Positions 35,160 through 44,241 of a stretch of 59,319 nucleotides of DNA are shown here, one piece after another; positions within the stretch are counted from its first letter, which is position 1, and the number at the start of each line of letters is the position of its first letter. The DNA lies in assembly GCA_031256995.1 (NCBI GenBank), contig JAIRPL010000060.1:1-59319 (forward strand), written 5' to 3'. Position numbers and translations under genes: made by a program. The notes beneath the pieces are model-generated. The model saw only the letters and a program-made list of their open reading frames with translations. It had not been told where the DNA came from and searched no databases. Source of the DNA: Puniceicoccales bacterium. Lineage in GTDB: Bacteria > Verrucomicrobiota > Verrucomicrobiia > Opitutales > UBA953.

Positions 35160-35807
35160 ATGAATTTGAAACACGCCGCCGTCCTGCCCGTCCTTTTTCG
35201 CGTCGCGCCAATGCTCCTTTTTGTTGGCGTCCCCGGCTTGGTCACCCTTCATGCCCAGGGCGTTCCCGCCGGCCGTCTGGCCGCGCTGGAGCAGGATCTG
35301 GCCGCGATGCGCGAGGAGGTCCAGCGATTGCGCGAGGAGGTGCAGGATTTGAAATCGGAGAACAACGGCCTGCGCGCCCAGATCCGCTCGGCCGCGCCCA
35401 ACGCCAGCGCGGGCGTCGCCGCCTTGCAACGCCAGCTCGCCGCCGAGGCGTCGGCACGCGCGAACGCCGACCAGGCGCTTGAGAGCCGCGTGGACGCGAA
35501 GCTCAAAAGCGCCCTTGCCGCCGTCAACAACGCCATCGCGAGGCTTAACACGCAACCCCCGCCCGCCCCGCCGCAGGGGAATTCCGAGCCGTCCGCCGCC
35601 CCGGTTCCCGCCCCGGGCGACATTCCGAAGACCGCCGTCGAGCACACGGTGCAAAGCGGGGACAATCCCGAGAAACTGGCCCGCCGTTACAAATCGAAGA
35701 CCTCCTGGATTCTTTACGTGAACCCCAAGCTCAACCCCAAAAACCTCAAGGTTGGCCAAAAAATCCTCATTCCCGTCCACAAAGAGCCGGATCCGCCCGC
35801 GCAATGA
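35160..35807 (+). CDS. Secreted coiled-coil LysM-domain protein
   Basis: 215 residues. An N-terminal hydrophobic segment (VAPMLLFVGVPGLVTLHAQ) is a signal peptide. Residues about 38-120 form a heptad-rich coiled coil (ALEQDLAAMREEVQRLREEVQDLK). A Pro-rich linker follows, then a C-terminal LysM domain: HTVQSGDNPEKLARRYKSK to ILIPVHK. LysM binds peptidoglycan, so the protein probably sits in the periplasm on the wall. parB begins 40 bases after its stop, so the two may share a transcript. Confidence 0.8.
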   Translation: MNLKHAAVLPVLFRVAPMLLFVGVPGLVTLHAQGVPAGRLAALEQDLAAMREEVQRLREEVQDLKSENNGLRAQIRSAAPNASAGVAALQRQLAAEASARANADQALESRVDAKLKSALAAVNNAIARLNTQPPPAPPQGNSEPSAAPVPAPGDIPKTAVEHTVQSGDNPEKLARRYKSKTSWILYVNPKLNPKNLKVGQKILIPVHKEPDPPAQ

Positions 35808-35847
35808 CGCCATCCGGTCCGCAAATTCGAGAACCCGAGAACGCATC

Positions 35848-36828
35848 ATGCCAGCCAACATGCCCTCCTCCCCAAAAAACCTCGGGCGCGGCCTGAGTAC
35901 GCTCATCTCCGGGAGCCTTAAAAGTGCCGTCACCACGCCGGCAAAAAAAGGTTCCGTCCCGCCCGTGCTGCCACCTCCTCCGCCGGCGCCCGCGCCGGAC
36001 GCGTTCCCGTGGCAGGAAATCCCCGTGGCAAAGATTGTCCCCGGCCGCGCCCAGCCGCGCCGCGAGTTTTCCGAGCAGGGCATTGAAGAGTTGGCCGCCT
36101 CCATCCAGGCCGAGGGCCTTATGCAGCCCGTCGTTGTCCGCAAGGTGGCGGAAGGCTACGAGCTGATCGCCGGGGAACGCCGGTGGCGCGCCTTCAAGAA
36201 GCTGGCGTTGAAGACCATTCCCGCCCGCGTGGTGAGCGCCAGCGACTCCTCGGCCGCCGTGATGAGCCTGATTGAAAACCTGCAGCGCTCCGACCTGAAT
36301 GCCATCGAGGAGGCCGTCGGCTACGCCAGCCTGATGCGCGATTTCAATCTCAAGCAGGAAGACGTGGCCGAGCGCGTCGGCAAGCCCCGCGCCACCGTGG
36401 CGAACAGCGTGCGCCTGCTTTCGCTCGACAGGGAAATCCAGGGCTATCTCTCGCGCGGAATGTTGAGCGCGGGCCACGCCAAGGTCATCCTCGGTTTGGA
36501 AAACGAGGCCGAGCGCTCCATCGTCGCCCGCCGCGTGGTCGAGTCCGGCGCAAGCGTCCGCATGGCGGAGGCCATTGTGAAAAAGCTCAAGGCCTCCGGG
36601 GCCGCCTCGCTGGGGACGCAGGAGGGGGGCGCGGGTATCAGGAATGGCGCGGGCGCCTCGCCCGCCGAGGTCACCGCCGCCATCTCGGAGGTTGAGAAGC
36701 GCCTTATCTCGCGCCTCAACACCAACGTTCGCGTCAAGCACAGCGCGCGCCAGGGCAAGATCATCATCGAGTATTACGGGAATGAAGACCTGCAGCGAAT
36801 CCTTGAGAAAATTGGGGCCGCAGTTTGA
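35848..36828 (+). CDS. parB: ParB/Spo0J chromosome-partitioning protein
   Basis: 326 residues from the ATG at 35848 (MPANMPSSPKNLGRGLSTLI); LGRGLSTLI is the N-terminal ParA-stimulating motif. After a Pro-rich linker come the CTP-binding core PRREFSEQGIEELAASI and GERRWRAFKKL (the GERRxRA box), ENLQRSDLNAIEEA, and a helix-turn-helix around QEDVAERVGKPRATVANSVRLL that binds parS. The C-terminus is the dimerisation domain. No parA gene adjoins; upstream is a LysM gene. The next gene overlaps its 3' end by 47 bases in another frame. Confidence 0.95.
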   Translation: MPANMPSSPKNLGRGLSTLISGSLKSAVTTPAKKGSVPPVLPPPPPAPAPDAFPWQEIPVAKIVPGRAQPRREFSEQGIEELAASIQAEGLMQPVVVRKVAEGYELIAGERRWRAFKKLALKTIPARVVSASDSSAAVMSLIENLQRSDLNAIEEAVGYASLMRDFNLKQEDVAERVGKPRATVANSVRLLSLDREIQGYLSRGMLSAGHAKVILGLENEAERSIVARRVVESGASVRMAEAIVKKLKASGAASLGTQEGGAGIRNGAGASPAEVTAAISEVEKRLISRLNTNVRVKHSARQGKIIIEYYGNEDLQRILEKIGAAV

Positions 36829-37960
36829 GGACGTCGCGACGCGGGAGGGGCCGGCCTGGTGGGAATCGCCCGGGGACCCCCTGCCCAAAGGCGGTTCCGG
36901 GCGCGTGTTTTGCCGCGTGAAATCCGGCGGCCTCGGCAGTGAGCCAACGGCCATTTGCTGCCGCCATGACGGAAGCCGCGAGGAAAACGCCCTTTACGCG
37001 CCGCTCGCCGTTTTTTTGCGCGAGGTGGGGTTTCCGGTGCCGCGTGTGCTTGCGCGCGAGGACGCCCGGCGCGCATTGCTGCTGCAGGACCTTGGGAGCC
37101 GGGACCTGCTTTCCCTTGCCGCCTCGCCGTGGCCCGAGCGCCGTGCCGCGTATTTTTCCGCGCTGGACGCCTTGTTTTTTTTGCACTCCGGGGGGCTGGC
37201 GCGCCTCCAATCCCTGCCTCCCGGCGAACGCCCGCGCCTCATGCCGGGATTTGATGAGGCCCTTTACCACTGGGAGCAGGATTACTTTCGGCGCCACTGC
37301 CTCCTGCGTCTGGCGCGGGGGCCGGTTCACGCGGCGCGGCTTTGCGAAGAGCCGGCCGCGTGGTGGGAAGAGTTTGCCGCCCTGCCGCCCATGCCGGCAG
37401 GGGAGGGCGTCTCCCGCCTCCGGAGGCCCGAAAGCGCTTTCTCCCAAGAACTTGCCGCTCTCATCGCGCGCCTTCTGGGGCATCCGCGCGCCCTTGTGCA
37501 TCGCGATTGCCAGTCCGAAAACATCCTTTGGCACGACGGGCGGGCTTGGTTTATTGACTTCCAAGGGATGCGTGAAGGTTCGCCGTGGTATGACGTGGCC
37601 TCGCTTCTCCAAGACCCGTACGCCGGGTTGGACGGCGCGCAACGCCGCGAGCTTTTTGATTACTATGCCGCCAAGCTGGATGCGGAAGGGCGCGCCTGCG
37701 CGCAGCGGCGGTACCTCGATGCCTCCGCGCAGCGCCTCATGCAAGCCCTTGGCGCCTATGGATTTCTGGGCGTTGAAAAGAAAAGGACGGCGTTCCTTCG
37801 CCACAGCCGTCCCGCCCTTCAGTCCCTGTGCCGTGTCACGTCCGAAAGCCCGTTGTTTCCGAATCTAAACCGTGCGGCCACGGCGCTTCTTTGCATTTCC
37901 GATCCCGTTTCCGAGGCCACCGACCCTTCCAAGCCTGGGGAGGGCTGCCTGGGCGCCTGA
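36782..37960 (+). CDS. Aminoglycoside-phosphotransferase-family small-molecule kinase
   Basis: 392 residues from the ATG at 36782, which overlaps parB by 47 bases; a TTG about ten codons further in is an alternative. The kinase motifs are LLLQDLGSRDLLSL, the Brenner loop VHRDCQSENILWHDG (catalytic Asp) and WFIDFQGMREG (metal Asp). This pattern and length fit AmgK-like kinases that phosphorylate N-acetylmuramate or N-acetylglucosamine at the anomeric carbon, used in wall recycling. That specific role is inferred; drug resistance is unlikely given the housekeeping setting between parB and ispF. Confidence 0.75.
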   Translation: MKTCSESLRKLGPQFEDVATREGPAWWESPGDPLPKGGSGRVFCRVKSGGLGSEPTAICCRHDGSREENALYAPLAVFLREVGFPVPRVLAREDARRALLLQDLGSRDLLSLAASPWPERRAAYFSALDALFFLHSGGLARLQSLPPGERPRLMPGFDEALYHWEQDYFRRHCLLRLARGPVHAARLCEEPAAWWEEFAALPPMPAGEGVSRLRRPESAFSQELAALIARLLGHPRALVHRDCQSENILWHDGRAWFIDFQGMREGSPWYDVASLLQDPYAGLDGAQRRELFDYYAAKLDAEGRACAQRRYLDASAQRLMQALGAYGFLGVEKKRTAFLRHSRPALQSLCRVTSESPLFPNLNRAATALLCISDPVSEATDPSKPGEGCLGA

Positions 37961-37990
37961 TCGAATTTTCACCACGCGAATCATAAAAAC

Positions 37991-38503
37991 ATGCCTTCCA
38001 GCACACCCGTCACCACATTCCGCCCGCCGTTCCGCATCGGGCTTGGCTACGACATCCATCCGCTCAAGGAGGGGCGCCGGTGCGTTCTTGGCGGCGTGGA
38101 AATTCCCTCGCCCGTTGGCCCCGACGGGCATTCGGACGCGGATGTGCTTTGCCACGCCATTGCCGACGCCGTGCTCGGCTCCGCCGGTTTGCGCGACATC
38201 GGCCACTATTTCCCGAACACCGATCCCGCCTGCAAAGGCATGGATTCCCTGGACATTCTCCGCCGCGCCGTCAAGGAGGTCGAAAAGACAGGTTATGCCC
38301 TGCAAAACGTCGACGCCGTCCTGATCGGCGAGCGTCCCAAAATCGCCCCGCACATCGCCGCCATGAAGGAACGTCTGGCGGAGGCCCTCGGCCTGCCTCC
38401 CGCCTGTGTCGGCGTGAAGGCGACAACCAACGAGGGACTCGGTGCCATTGGCGCCGGCCTTGGCATCGCGGTCCACGCCACCGCCCTGATCGCGCGGATT
38501 TGA
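37991..38503 (+). CDS. ispF: 2-C-methyl-D-erythritol 2,4-cyclodiphosphate synthase
   Basis: 170 residues, the standard size. Signature segments are present: GLGYDIHPL (zinc-binding Asp and His), GPDGHSDADVLCHAIADA (further His), GDIGHYFPNTDP-type loop as RDIGHYFPNTDP, and KATTNEGLGAIGAG near the end. The enzyme makes the cyclic diphosphate in the MEP isoprenoid pathway in the cytoplasm. No ispD is adjacent or fused. It follows the kinase gene by 30 bases, so it may be the last gene of a parB-kinase-ispF transcript. Confidence 0.97.
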   Translation: MPSSTPVTTFRPPFRIGLGYDIHPLKEGRRCVLGGVEIPSPVGPDGHSDADVLCHAIADAVLGSAGLRDIGHYFPNTDPACKGMDSLDILRRAVKEVEKTGYALQNVDAVLIGERPKIAPHIAAMKERLAEALGLPPACVGVKATTNEGLGAIGAGLGIAVHATALIARI

Positions 38504-38606
38504 GAGGCGCGTTGGAACGGGAAGGCCCGGAACGAAGCCCCGCCGATTTTTGCGATGAAGCGGATTTGGATCACGCCCGGTTTACCTTTTTGACTTTTTA
38601 GCCCAA

Positions 38607-38630
38607 GACACAGAGAGTGTCCCTTTTTAT
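38607..38630 (+). terminator. Weak terminator-like hairpin after ispF
   Basis: A 5-base stem GACAC/GTGTC with an AGAGA loop is followed by CC and TTTTTAT, about 100 bases after the ispF stop and just before the next gene. The stem is short, so this is a weak call. Confidence 0.3.
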
Positions 38631-38638
38631 TAAAAGAA

Positions 38639-39868
38639 ATGTTCTCCGCCATAGCCAACATGTTGGGAGGGGGTCGGGATGCCGTCAGCAAAGCCGGGGC
38701 AAATTCCATTGCGCGGCGTTGCGTGGATGACGAGGCGACCCGCATGCGCCTGCACTACAAGCCCTATTATCACACCTTTGAGGCGCAGCGCGGAAGCCGG
38801 GTTGTGCGGGATGGCCGGGAGTTCGTGATGCTTGCCAGCAACGACTATCTGGGGCTGACGCACCACCCAAAGGTGCTTGAGGCGGGCCGCAAGGCGCTCG
38901 AAACCTGGGGGGCCAGCACCACCGGCGCGCGCTTGGCCAATGGGAGCCGTGTTTGCCATGTCGAACTGGAGGAACGACTTGCGGCGTTCATGGGAAAGGA
39001 GGCCTGCCATGTCAGCGCCGCCGGATACCTGAGCTGCATGTCCGCCATCCAGCCGTTCTCGCGCAAGGGAGACCTCGTTCTTGCCGACAAAAATTGTCAT
39101 TCCTCGCTTCTTGCCGGCATCCAGGCCGGGCTTGGGGAAAACCTCCGTTTCTCGCACAATTCTCCGGAGAGTCTTGCGGAATTGCTCGCCGAGGAGGCGC
39201 CGGAGCGTCCGAAAATGGTTGTCCTGGAAGGCGTTTACTCGATGGAGGGCCACATCGCCCGGCTTCCCGAGATCCTGCGTGTGTGCGAGGGGCGGAATTG
39301 TTTCTTTGTGATGGATGACGCCCATGGCCTCGGCGTGCTTGGCCCCGGTGGACGCGGCACTGCCGCCCATTTTGGCAGCACGGATTCCGTGGACCTCATT
39401 TGCGGAAGCCTTTCCAAGGCATTGGCAAGCACGGGAGGCTTTGTCGCGGGCAGCCGCCCCATCATCGAATTTTTGCGGACGCACTCCAAGCAAACCATTT
39501 TCTCGGCCTCCCTTGCCCCGGTGCAGGTCGCCTGCGCGCTGGCGGCGCTGGATGTGCTCGAGACGGAGCCGGAATGTTGCGCCCGCCTCTGGGAAAACAC
39601 CCGCCGCTACAAGGAGATCCTCGCGGATTTCAAGTTTGACACCTGGGGCAGCGAGACGCCCGCCGTGCCCATCGTCCTGGGAAGCCGTGAGCGGACCTAC
39701 ATCTTTTGGCAGAAATTGCTTGAGAACGGGGTTTTCGCGGTGCCCTCCCTCGTCCCCGCCGTGCCACCCGGGAAAGACCTCATACGGACCGCCGTTTCCG
39801 CCCGCCATTCCACCGCCGACTTTGACATCATCGCCAAGGCGCTGAAGGCGGCGAAAAGCCTGTGGTGA
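38639..39868 (+). CDS. PLP-dependent alpha-oxoamine synthase (AONS/KBL/SPT family)
   Basis: 409 residues. ASNDYLGLTHHPKV, STTGARLANGSRVCHVELEERLA, the Asp-Ala-His of MDDAHGLGVLGPGGRGT and ICGSLSKALASTGGF with the PLP lysine are hallmarks of the family that joins an amino acid to an acyl-CoA with loss of CO2. Candidates are 8-amino-7-oxononanoate synthase, 2-amino-3-ketobutyrate ligase and serine palmitoyltransferase; the N-terminal extension with YKPYYHTFEAQRGSRV recalls the palmitoyltransferase-like group. No biotin gene or acyl carrier protein gene is nearby to decide. Confidence 0.8.
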   Translation: MFSAIANMLGGGRDAVSKAGANSIARRCVDDEATRMRLHYKPYYHTFEAQRGSRVVRDGREFVMLASNDYLGLTHHPKVLEAGRKALETWGASTTGARLANGSRVCHVELEERLAAFMGKEACHVSAAGYLSCMSAIQPFSRKGDLVLADKNCHSSLLAGIQAGLGENLRFSHNSPESLAELLAEEAPERPKMVVLEGVYSMEGHIARLPEILRVCEGRNCFFVMDDAHGLGVLGPGGRGTAAHFGSTDSVDLICGSLSKALASTGGFVAGSRPIIEFLRTHSKQTIFSASLAPVQVACALAALDVLETEPECCARLWENTRRYKEILADFKFDTWGSETPAVPIVLGSRERTYIFWQKLLENGVFAVPSLVPAVPPGKDLIRTAVSARHSTADFDIIAKALKAAKSLW

Positions 39869-40135
39869 GAAGCCCGTGCCCGAAATGTCCAAAGCGGGTG
39901 ACAAAGGCATGCCCTGGCCGCGATTCCCTGCCGTGGAGGCCGCGCCGCCCGGTTGTTTCCACGGTTGCCAAGGCCTCCGAACGCCCGTTTTTTCCCGCGT
40001 TTTTCCGGCGATGGCGCGGCCTTGACGCCATCAATCCGTTCCGGGAAGGCGCGCGCCTCTTTGTCCGCGCCCACCTTCCCCCACCCAAACACCGACACAG
40101 CCACCGCTCCCGCCAGCACCACGAGTTTCACACAC

Positions 40136-42907
40136 ATGATGACCTCCGCGCAAATCCGCCAGTCGTTCCTTGAGTTTTTCAAGTCCAGGCAGCACGCCAT
40201 CGTGCCCTCGTCGAGCCTGCTGCCCGACTCCCCGAACCTGCTCTTCACCAACGCGGGCATGAACCAGTTCGTCCCCATTTTCCTTGGCGAGAAGAAGTGC
40301 CCATACTCGCCGGGGCGGGCGGCCGACACGCAGAAGTGCATTCGCGCCGGGGGGAAGCACAACGACCTCGAGGATGTGGGCCTCGACACTTATCACCACA
40401 CCTTCTTCGAGATGCTGGGGAACTGGTCCTTCGGCGATTATTTCAAAAAGGAGGCCATCGAATGGGCCTGGGAACTCATCACGAAGGTTTGGAATTTCCC
40501 CCCCGCGCGCCTCTACGCCACCGTTTACTCGCCCGACAAAGAAAAGGGCGACCCGGCGGATTTTGACCAGGAGGCCCATGACGTTTGGGCGGAGAAATTT
40601 CGTGCCGCCGGCCTTGATCCCGCCGTGCACATCGTCAACGGCAACAAAAAGGATAATTTCTGGATGATGGGCGAGACAGGGCCATGCGGGCCCTGCACGG
40701 AACTGCACGTTGACCTCACGCCCGATGGCGGCACGCGCGGGGCGCTTGTGAACAAGGGGTCCCCGCAGTGCATCGAGATCTGGAATCTCGTCTTCATCCA
40801 GTTCAACGCGAACCCGGATGGCACATTCTCGCCGCTGCCCGCGTGCCATGTGGACACGGGCATGGGATTTGAGCGCGTCACCGCCATCAAGCAGTGCACC
40901 GACGATTTTCAGTGTTTCACCCGCGTGATCTCCAATTACGAGACGGACATTTTTCGCCCGATCTTCGCAAAACTCGCCGAGCTTTCCGGGAAAAAGTACA
41001 TGTCGACACTCCCCGGCCAAGCCTCCCCTGAGGCGCAGGGAGCGACCGGGCAGGAGCGGGTGGACATCGCCTTCCGCGTCATCGCCGACCATGCCCGCAC
41101 GCTCAGCTTTGCCATTGCCGACGGGATCCTGCCTGGAAACACCGACCGCAACTATGTCCTTCGCCGCATCCTTCGCCGCGCCGTGCGCTATGGCCGCGCG
41201 CTCGGCTTCCGCGAACCCTTTTTTCACAAGCTCGTCCCCGTCCTGGCGGAAAGCATGGGAGACACCTTTCCCGAGATTCGCGCCCGCCAGGCCCATGTCC
41301 AGGACGTCATCCGTGCCGAGGAGGACGCGTTCAACAGGACGCTCGACCGGGGCATCGAGCTTTTTGAGAACGAGGTCGCCCGCCTCGGCGCCGCCCGCCA
41401 GCTTTCCGGCGACTTTGCCTTCAAGCTCTACGACACCTACGGCTTCCCGCTCGATCTCACCCAGCTTCTCGCCCGTGAGCGCGGCCTTTCGGTCGACGAC
41501 GACGCCTTCGGGCGGCTCATGAGCGAGCAACGTCTTCGCGCGAAGGCCGCCCAGAAACGCGAGGTCATCACCCTCGCCACCCACGACGCCGCCACGCACA
41601 CCGCCACCGTCTTCACCGGTTACGACGCCACCGCTGCCGCGACCCCGGTTTCCGCGTCCATCGTGGACGACATCCAGCTCAAAAATGGTTCGCGCGCCCT
41701 CATCCTGGACCGCACCCCGTTTTATGCGGAAATGGGCGGGCAGGCGGGGGACTCGGGCTTCGCCACGCTCCCCGATGGCACCATCCTTCCCATCTCCGGC
41801 ACCCGGAGGAGTGGCGAGACCTTCCTGCACATCCTCAACGTGGACGAAAAATCCACGTCCATCCCCCCCCTCGCGCGGGGGCAAACCCTCACGCTCACCC
41901 TCGACCACCCCCGCCGCCTCGCCATCTCCCGCCACCACACGGCCACACACCTCCTGCACTGGGCCTTGCGCCAGGTTGCCGGCGCCGACATCGCCCAGAA
42001 AGGCTCCAGCGTCGACCCCGACCGCCTGACCTTCGACTTCAACGCATCCCCCCTCACCCCCTCGCAGATCCGGGAGGCGGAGGCCCTCGTCAACGCCAGG
42101 GTGCTTGAAAATGCCCCCGTCAGCACCACCGTCGTCCCCCACGCCGACGTCAGGCACCGCGCCGACATCATGCAGTTTTTTGGCGACAAATACGGGGATG
42201 CGGTTCGCGTCGTGCAGATTGGCGGCACCCCCTCCGCCCTTGACGGCTATTCGATGGAGCTTTGCGGCGGCACCCACGTCCGCGCCACGGGGGAGGTCGG
42301 CCTGTTCCGCATCCTCTCCGAGAGCGCCATCGCGGCCGGCACCCGCCGTGTCGAGGCCGTCGCCGGCATTCCCGCCGCCGCCGCCGCCCGCGCCGATTTT
42401 GACCAGCTTCGCGCCCTTGCCGGCACCCTGGCCGTCGGCACACCCGAGTTGGCGCAAAAGTTGACGGCCCTCCTCGGGCAGCTTTCCGCCCAGGAAAAAC
42501 AGCTTCGCGCCCATCGCCAGCGCGCCCTTTCCGACACCGCCCTGCGGCTTGCCTCCACGGCGGCGCCGATTTCGGAAGGATTGCGCCGCGTCGTTGCGAA
42601 CCTCGCCGCCGGGGGGGACGAGGCGGTGCTTCTTGCCACCCCGGCCGACCTGCGGGACCTTGCCAACGAAACCATCCGCCACGCGGACGTGGTGCTCCTT
42701 GGCGCCGTCATCTCCGGCAAGGCCAGCCTCGTCTGCCAGTGCGCGCCAGCCGCGATCAAGGCTGGCATGAAGGCTGGCGAGATCATCGCGACGCTTTGCA
42801 AAAAACTGGATGGCAAGGGCGGCGGAAAGCCCGACTTTGCGATGGGCGGCGGCTCGGCGGACGCGCTTGCCCCCGTTCTCGCCGGTTTCGCGGACGCGGC
42901 CGGGTAG
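40136..42907 (+). CDS. alaS: Alanyl-tRNA synthetase
   Basis: 923 residues from the first of two adjacent ATG codons (40136 and 40139); an upstream in-frame extension has no family similarity. The aminoacylation core starts with IRQSFLEFFKSRQHAIVPSS and FTNAGMNQFVPIFLG. The editing domain has HHTATHLLH and CGGTHVRATGEVG, which bind zinc and hydrolyse mischarged Ser- or Gly-tRNA. The C-terminal domain ends with a Gly-rich segment GKGGGKPDFAMGGGS, the DHHA1-type end. Length is in the normal range. The long opposite-strand open frame is a shadow. Confidence 0.97.
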   Translation: MMTSAQIRQSFLEFFKSRQHAIVPSSSLLPDSPNLLFTNAGMNQFVPIFLGEKKCPYSPGRAADTQKCIRAGGKHNDLEDVGLDTYHHTFFEMLGNWSFGDYFKKEAIEWAWELITKVWNFPPARLYATVYSPDKEKGDPADFDQEAHDVWAEKFRAAGLDPAVHIVNGNKKDNFWMMGETGPCGPCTELHVDLTPDGGTRGALVNKGSPQCIEIWNLVFIQFNANPDGTFSPLPACHVDTGMGFERVTAIKQCTDDFQCFTRVISNYETDIFRPIFAKLAELSGKKYMSTLPGQASPEAQGATGQERVDIAFRVIADHARTLSFAIADGILPGNTDRNYVLRRILRRAVRYGRALGFREPFFHKLVPVLAESMGDTFPEIRARQAHVQDVIRAEEDAFNRTLDRGIELFENEVARLGAARQLSGDFAFKLYDTYGFPLDLTQLLARERGLSVDDDAFGRLMSEQRLRAKAAQKREVITLATHDAATHTATVFTGYDATAAATPVSASIVDDIQLKNGSRALILDRTPFYAEMGGQAGDSGFATLPDGTILPISGTRRSGETFLHILNVDEKSTSIPPLARGQTLTLTLDHPRRLAISRHHTATHLLHWALRQVAGADIAQKGSSVDPDRLTFDFNASPLTPSQIREAEALVNARVLENAPVSTTVVPHADVRHRADIMQFFGDKYGDAVRVVQIGGTPSALDGYSMELCGGTHVRATGEVGLFRILSESAIAAGTRRVEAVAGIPAAAAARADFDQLRALAGTLAVGTPELAQKLTALLGQLSAQEKQLRAHRQRALSDTALRLASTAAPISEGLRRVVANLAAGGDEAVLLATPADLRDLANETIRHADVVLLGAVISGKASLVCQCAPAAIKAGMKAGEIIATLCKKLDGKGGGKPDFAMGGGSADALAPVLAGFADAAG

Positions 42908-43027
42908 CGGACGTTCCGGTGACTTCCGCGCGACGCCCATGCCTCGCGCGCGAAGGCGGCCGGAAAAGGCCCGCCGGCGCCGTTTTTTGTTTTGCGAAAC
43001 GGCGATTTCGCTTCCCTGCCGTCGCAA

Positions 43028-44215
43028 ATGAACGTGGTCAGCGTAACCGAGAATTTGAAAAAAGCGTTCGCGGGGTTCGACTTCACGACCCTGCCCAGCC
43101 CCTGCCACCTCATCCACCGGGGCCTGCTGGAGGCGAACTGCCGTGTGCTGCGCTCCGTGATGGATGCCACGGGCTGCAAAATCCTGCTTGCGCTGAAGGC
43201 GTTCGCGCAGTTCAGCGAATTTCCGATCATCCGCCGGCATTTGGCGGGGACGACCGCCAGCGGGCTTCATGAGGCGTTGCTTGGAGCGGAATTTTTCGGG
43301 GGCGAAAACCATGTCTATTCGCCGGCGCTCACCGATGCCGAGGTGGAGGCGCTGCTTCCCGTGGCGGACCACATCTCCTTCAACCGCCCGGAACAATGGC
43401 TGCGGCACCGCGCGCGTCTTGCCGGCGCCCCGCGCAAAATCTCCTGCGGCCTTCGCGTGAACCCGGGTTACGCCGAGGTGGAGACTGAACTTTACAACCC
43501 TTGCGCGCCCTTTTCACGGCTTGGCGCGCCCCGTTCCGAGGTCCGCGCCGCCGATCTTGACGGGCTGGAGGGCTTGCATTTCCACACAATGTGCGAGCAG
43601 GACAGCGACACGCTCGCCCGCACCATCCCCCATTTCGAGGAGCACTTCGGGGCCTTCATTCCGCAGATGAGATGGGTGAACTTTGGCGGGGGCCACCACA
43701 TCACCCGCCCCGGTTACAATCTCGCCTTGCTGCGCGACACCCTCACGGCGTTCCGGGAGCGCTGGGGCGGAGGTCACCAAATTTATCTCGAGCCTGGCGA
43801 GGCGGTCGTCATTGGCACGGGGGTCCTTGTCTCGACGGTGCTGGAGGTTGTCCACAACGCCATGCCCATCGCCATCCTGGACACCTCGGCGACGGCGCAC
43901 ATGCCCGACACCCTTGAGATGCCCTATCGCCCGGAAATCCTCGGCGCGGGCCTGCCCGGCGAGTTCGCCCACACATGCCGCCTTGGCAGCGCGACCTGCC
44001 TGGCCGGGGACGTCATGGGCGACTATTCCTTCCGCGCGCCGCTCAAGCGGGGCGACAAGGTCGTCTTCCTCGACATGTCCCATTACACGATGGTGAAAAA
44101 CACCACCTTCAACGGGGTGAACCTTCCCGCCATCGCGGCCTACGACCCGGAAAACGCCCGGACCCACATTGTCCGCCGCTTCGGCTATGCCGACTACAAG
44201 AGCCGCCTCTCGTGA
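43028..44215 (+). CDS. nspC: Carboxynorspermidine decarboxylase
   Basis: 395 residues from the ATG at 43028 (MNVVSVTENLKKAF). It is a fold-III PLP decarboxylase: CKILLALKAFAQFSEFP carries the PLP lysine, SGLHEALLGAEFFGGENHVYSP follows, VNFGGGHHITRPGYN binds phosphate, and LEPGEAVVIGTG and the catalytic Cys in RLGSATCLAGDVMGDY lie further on. It makes norspermidine or, more commonly in non-vibrios, spermidine from carboxyspermidine. The partner dehydrogenase gene is not in the window. It converges with mlaD with 26 bases between the stops. Confidence 0.9.
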   Translation: MNVVSVTENLKKAFAGFDFTTLPSPCHLIHRGLLEANCRVLRSVMDATGCKILLALKAFAQFSEFPIIRRHLAGTTASGLHEALLGAEFFGGENHVYSPALTDAEVEALLPVADHISFNRPEQWLRHRARLAGAPRKISCGLRVNPGYAEVETELYNPCAPFSRLGAPRSEVRAADLDGLEGLHFHTMCEQDSDTLARTIPHFEEHFGAFIPQMRWVNFGGGHHITRPGYNLALLRDTLTAFRERWGGGHQIYLEPGEAVVIGTGVLVSTVLEVVHNAMPIAILDTSATAHMPDTLEMPYRPEILGAGLPGEFAHTCRLGSATCLAGDVMGDYSFRAPLKRGDKVVFLDMSHYTMVKNTTFNGVNLPAIAAYDPENARTHIVRRFGYADYKSRLS

Positions 44216-44241
44216 GGCGCTCCGCCCGCGTCGGAAAGGGG

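Noticed and set aside
40031-43408. Leftward open frame of 1,125 codons over alaS.
   Set aside because: It is the antisense reading of an unmistakable alaS gene; high GC keeps stops rare.
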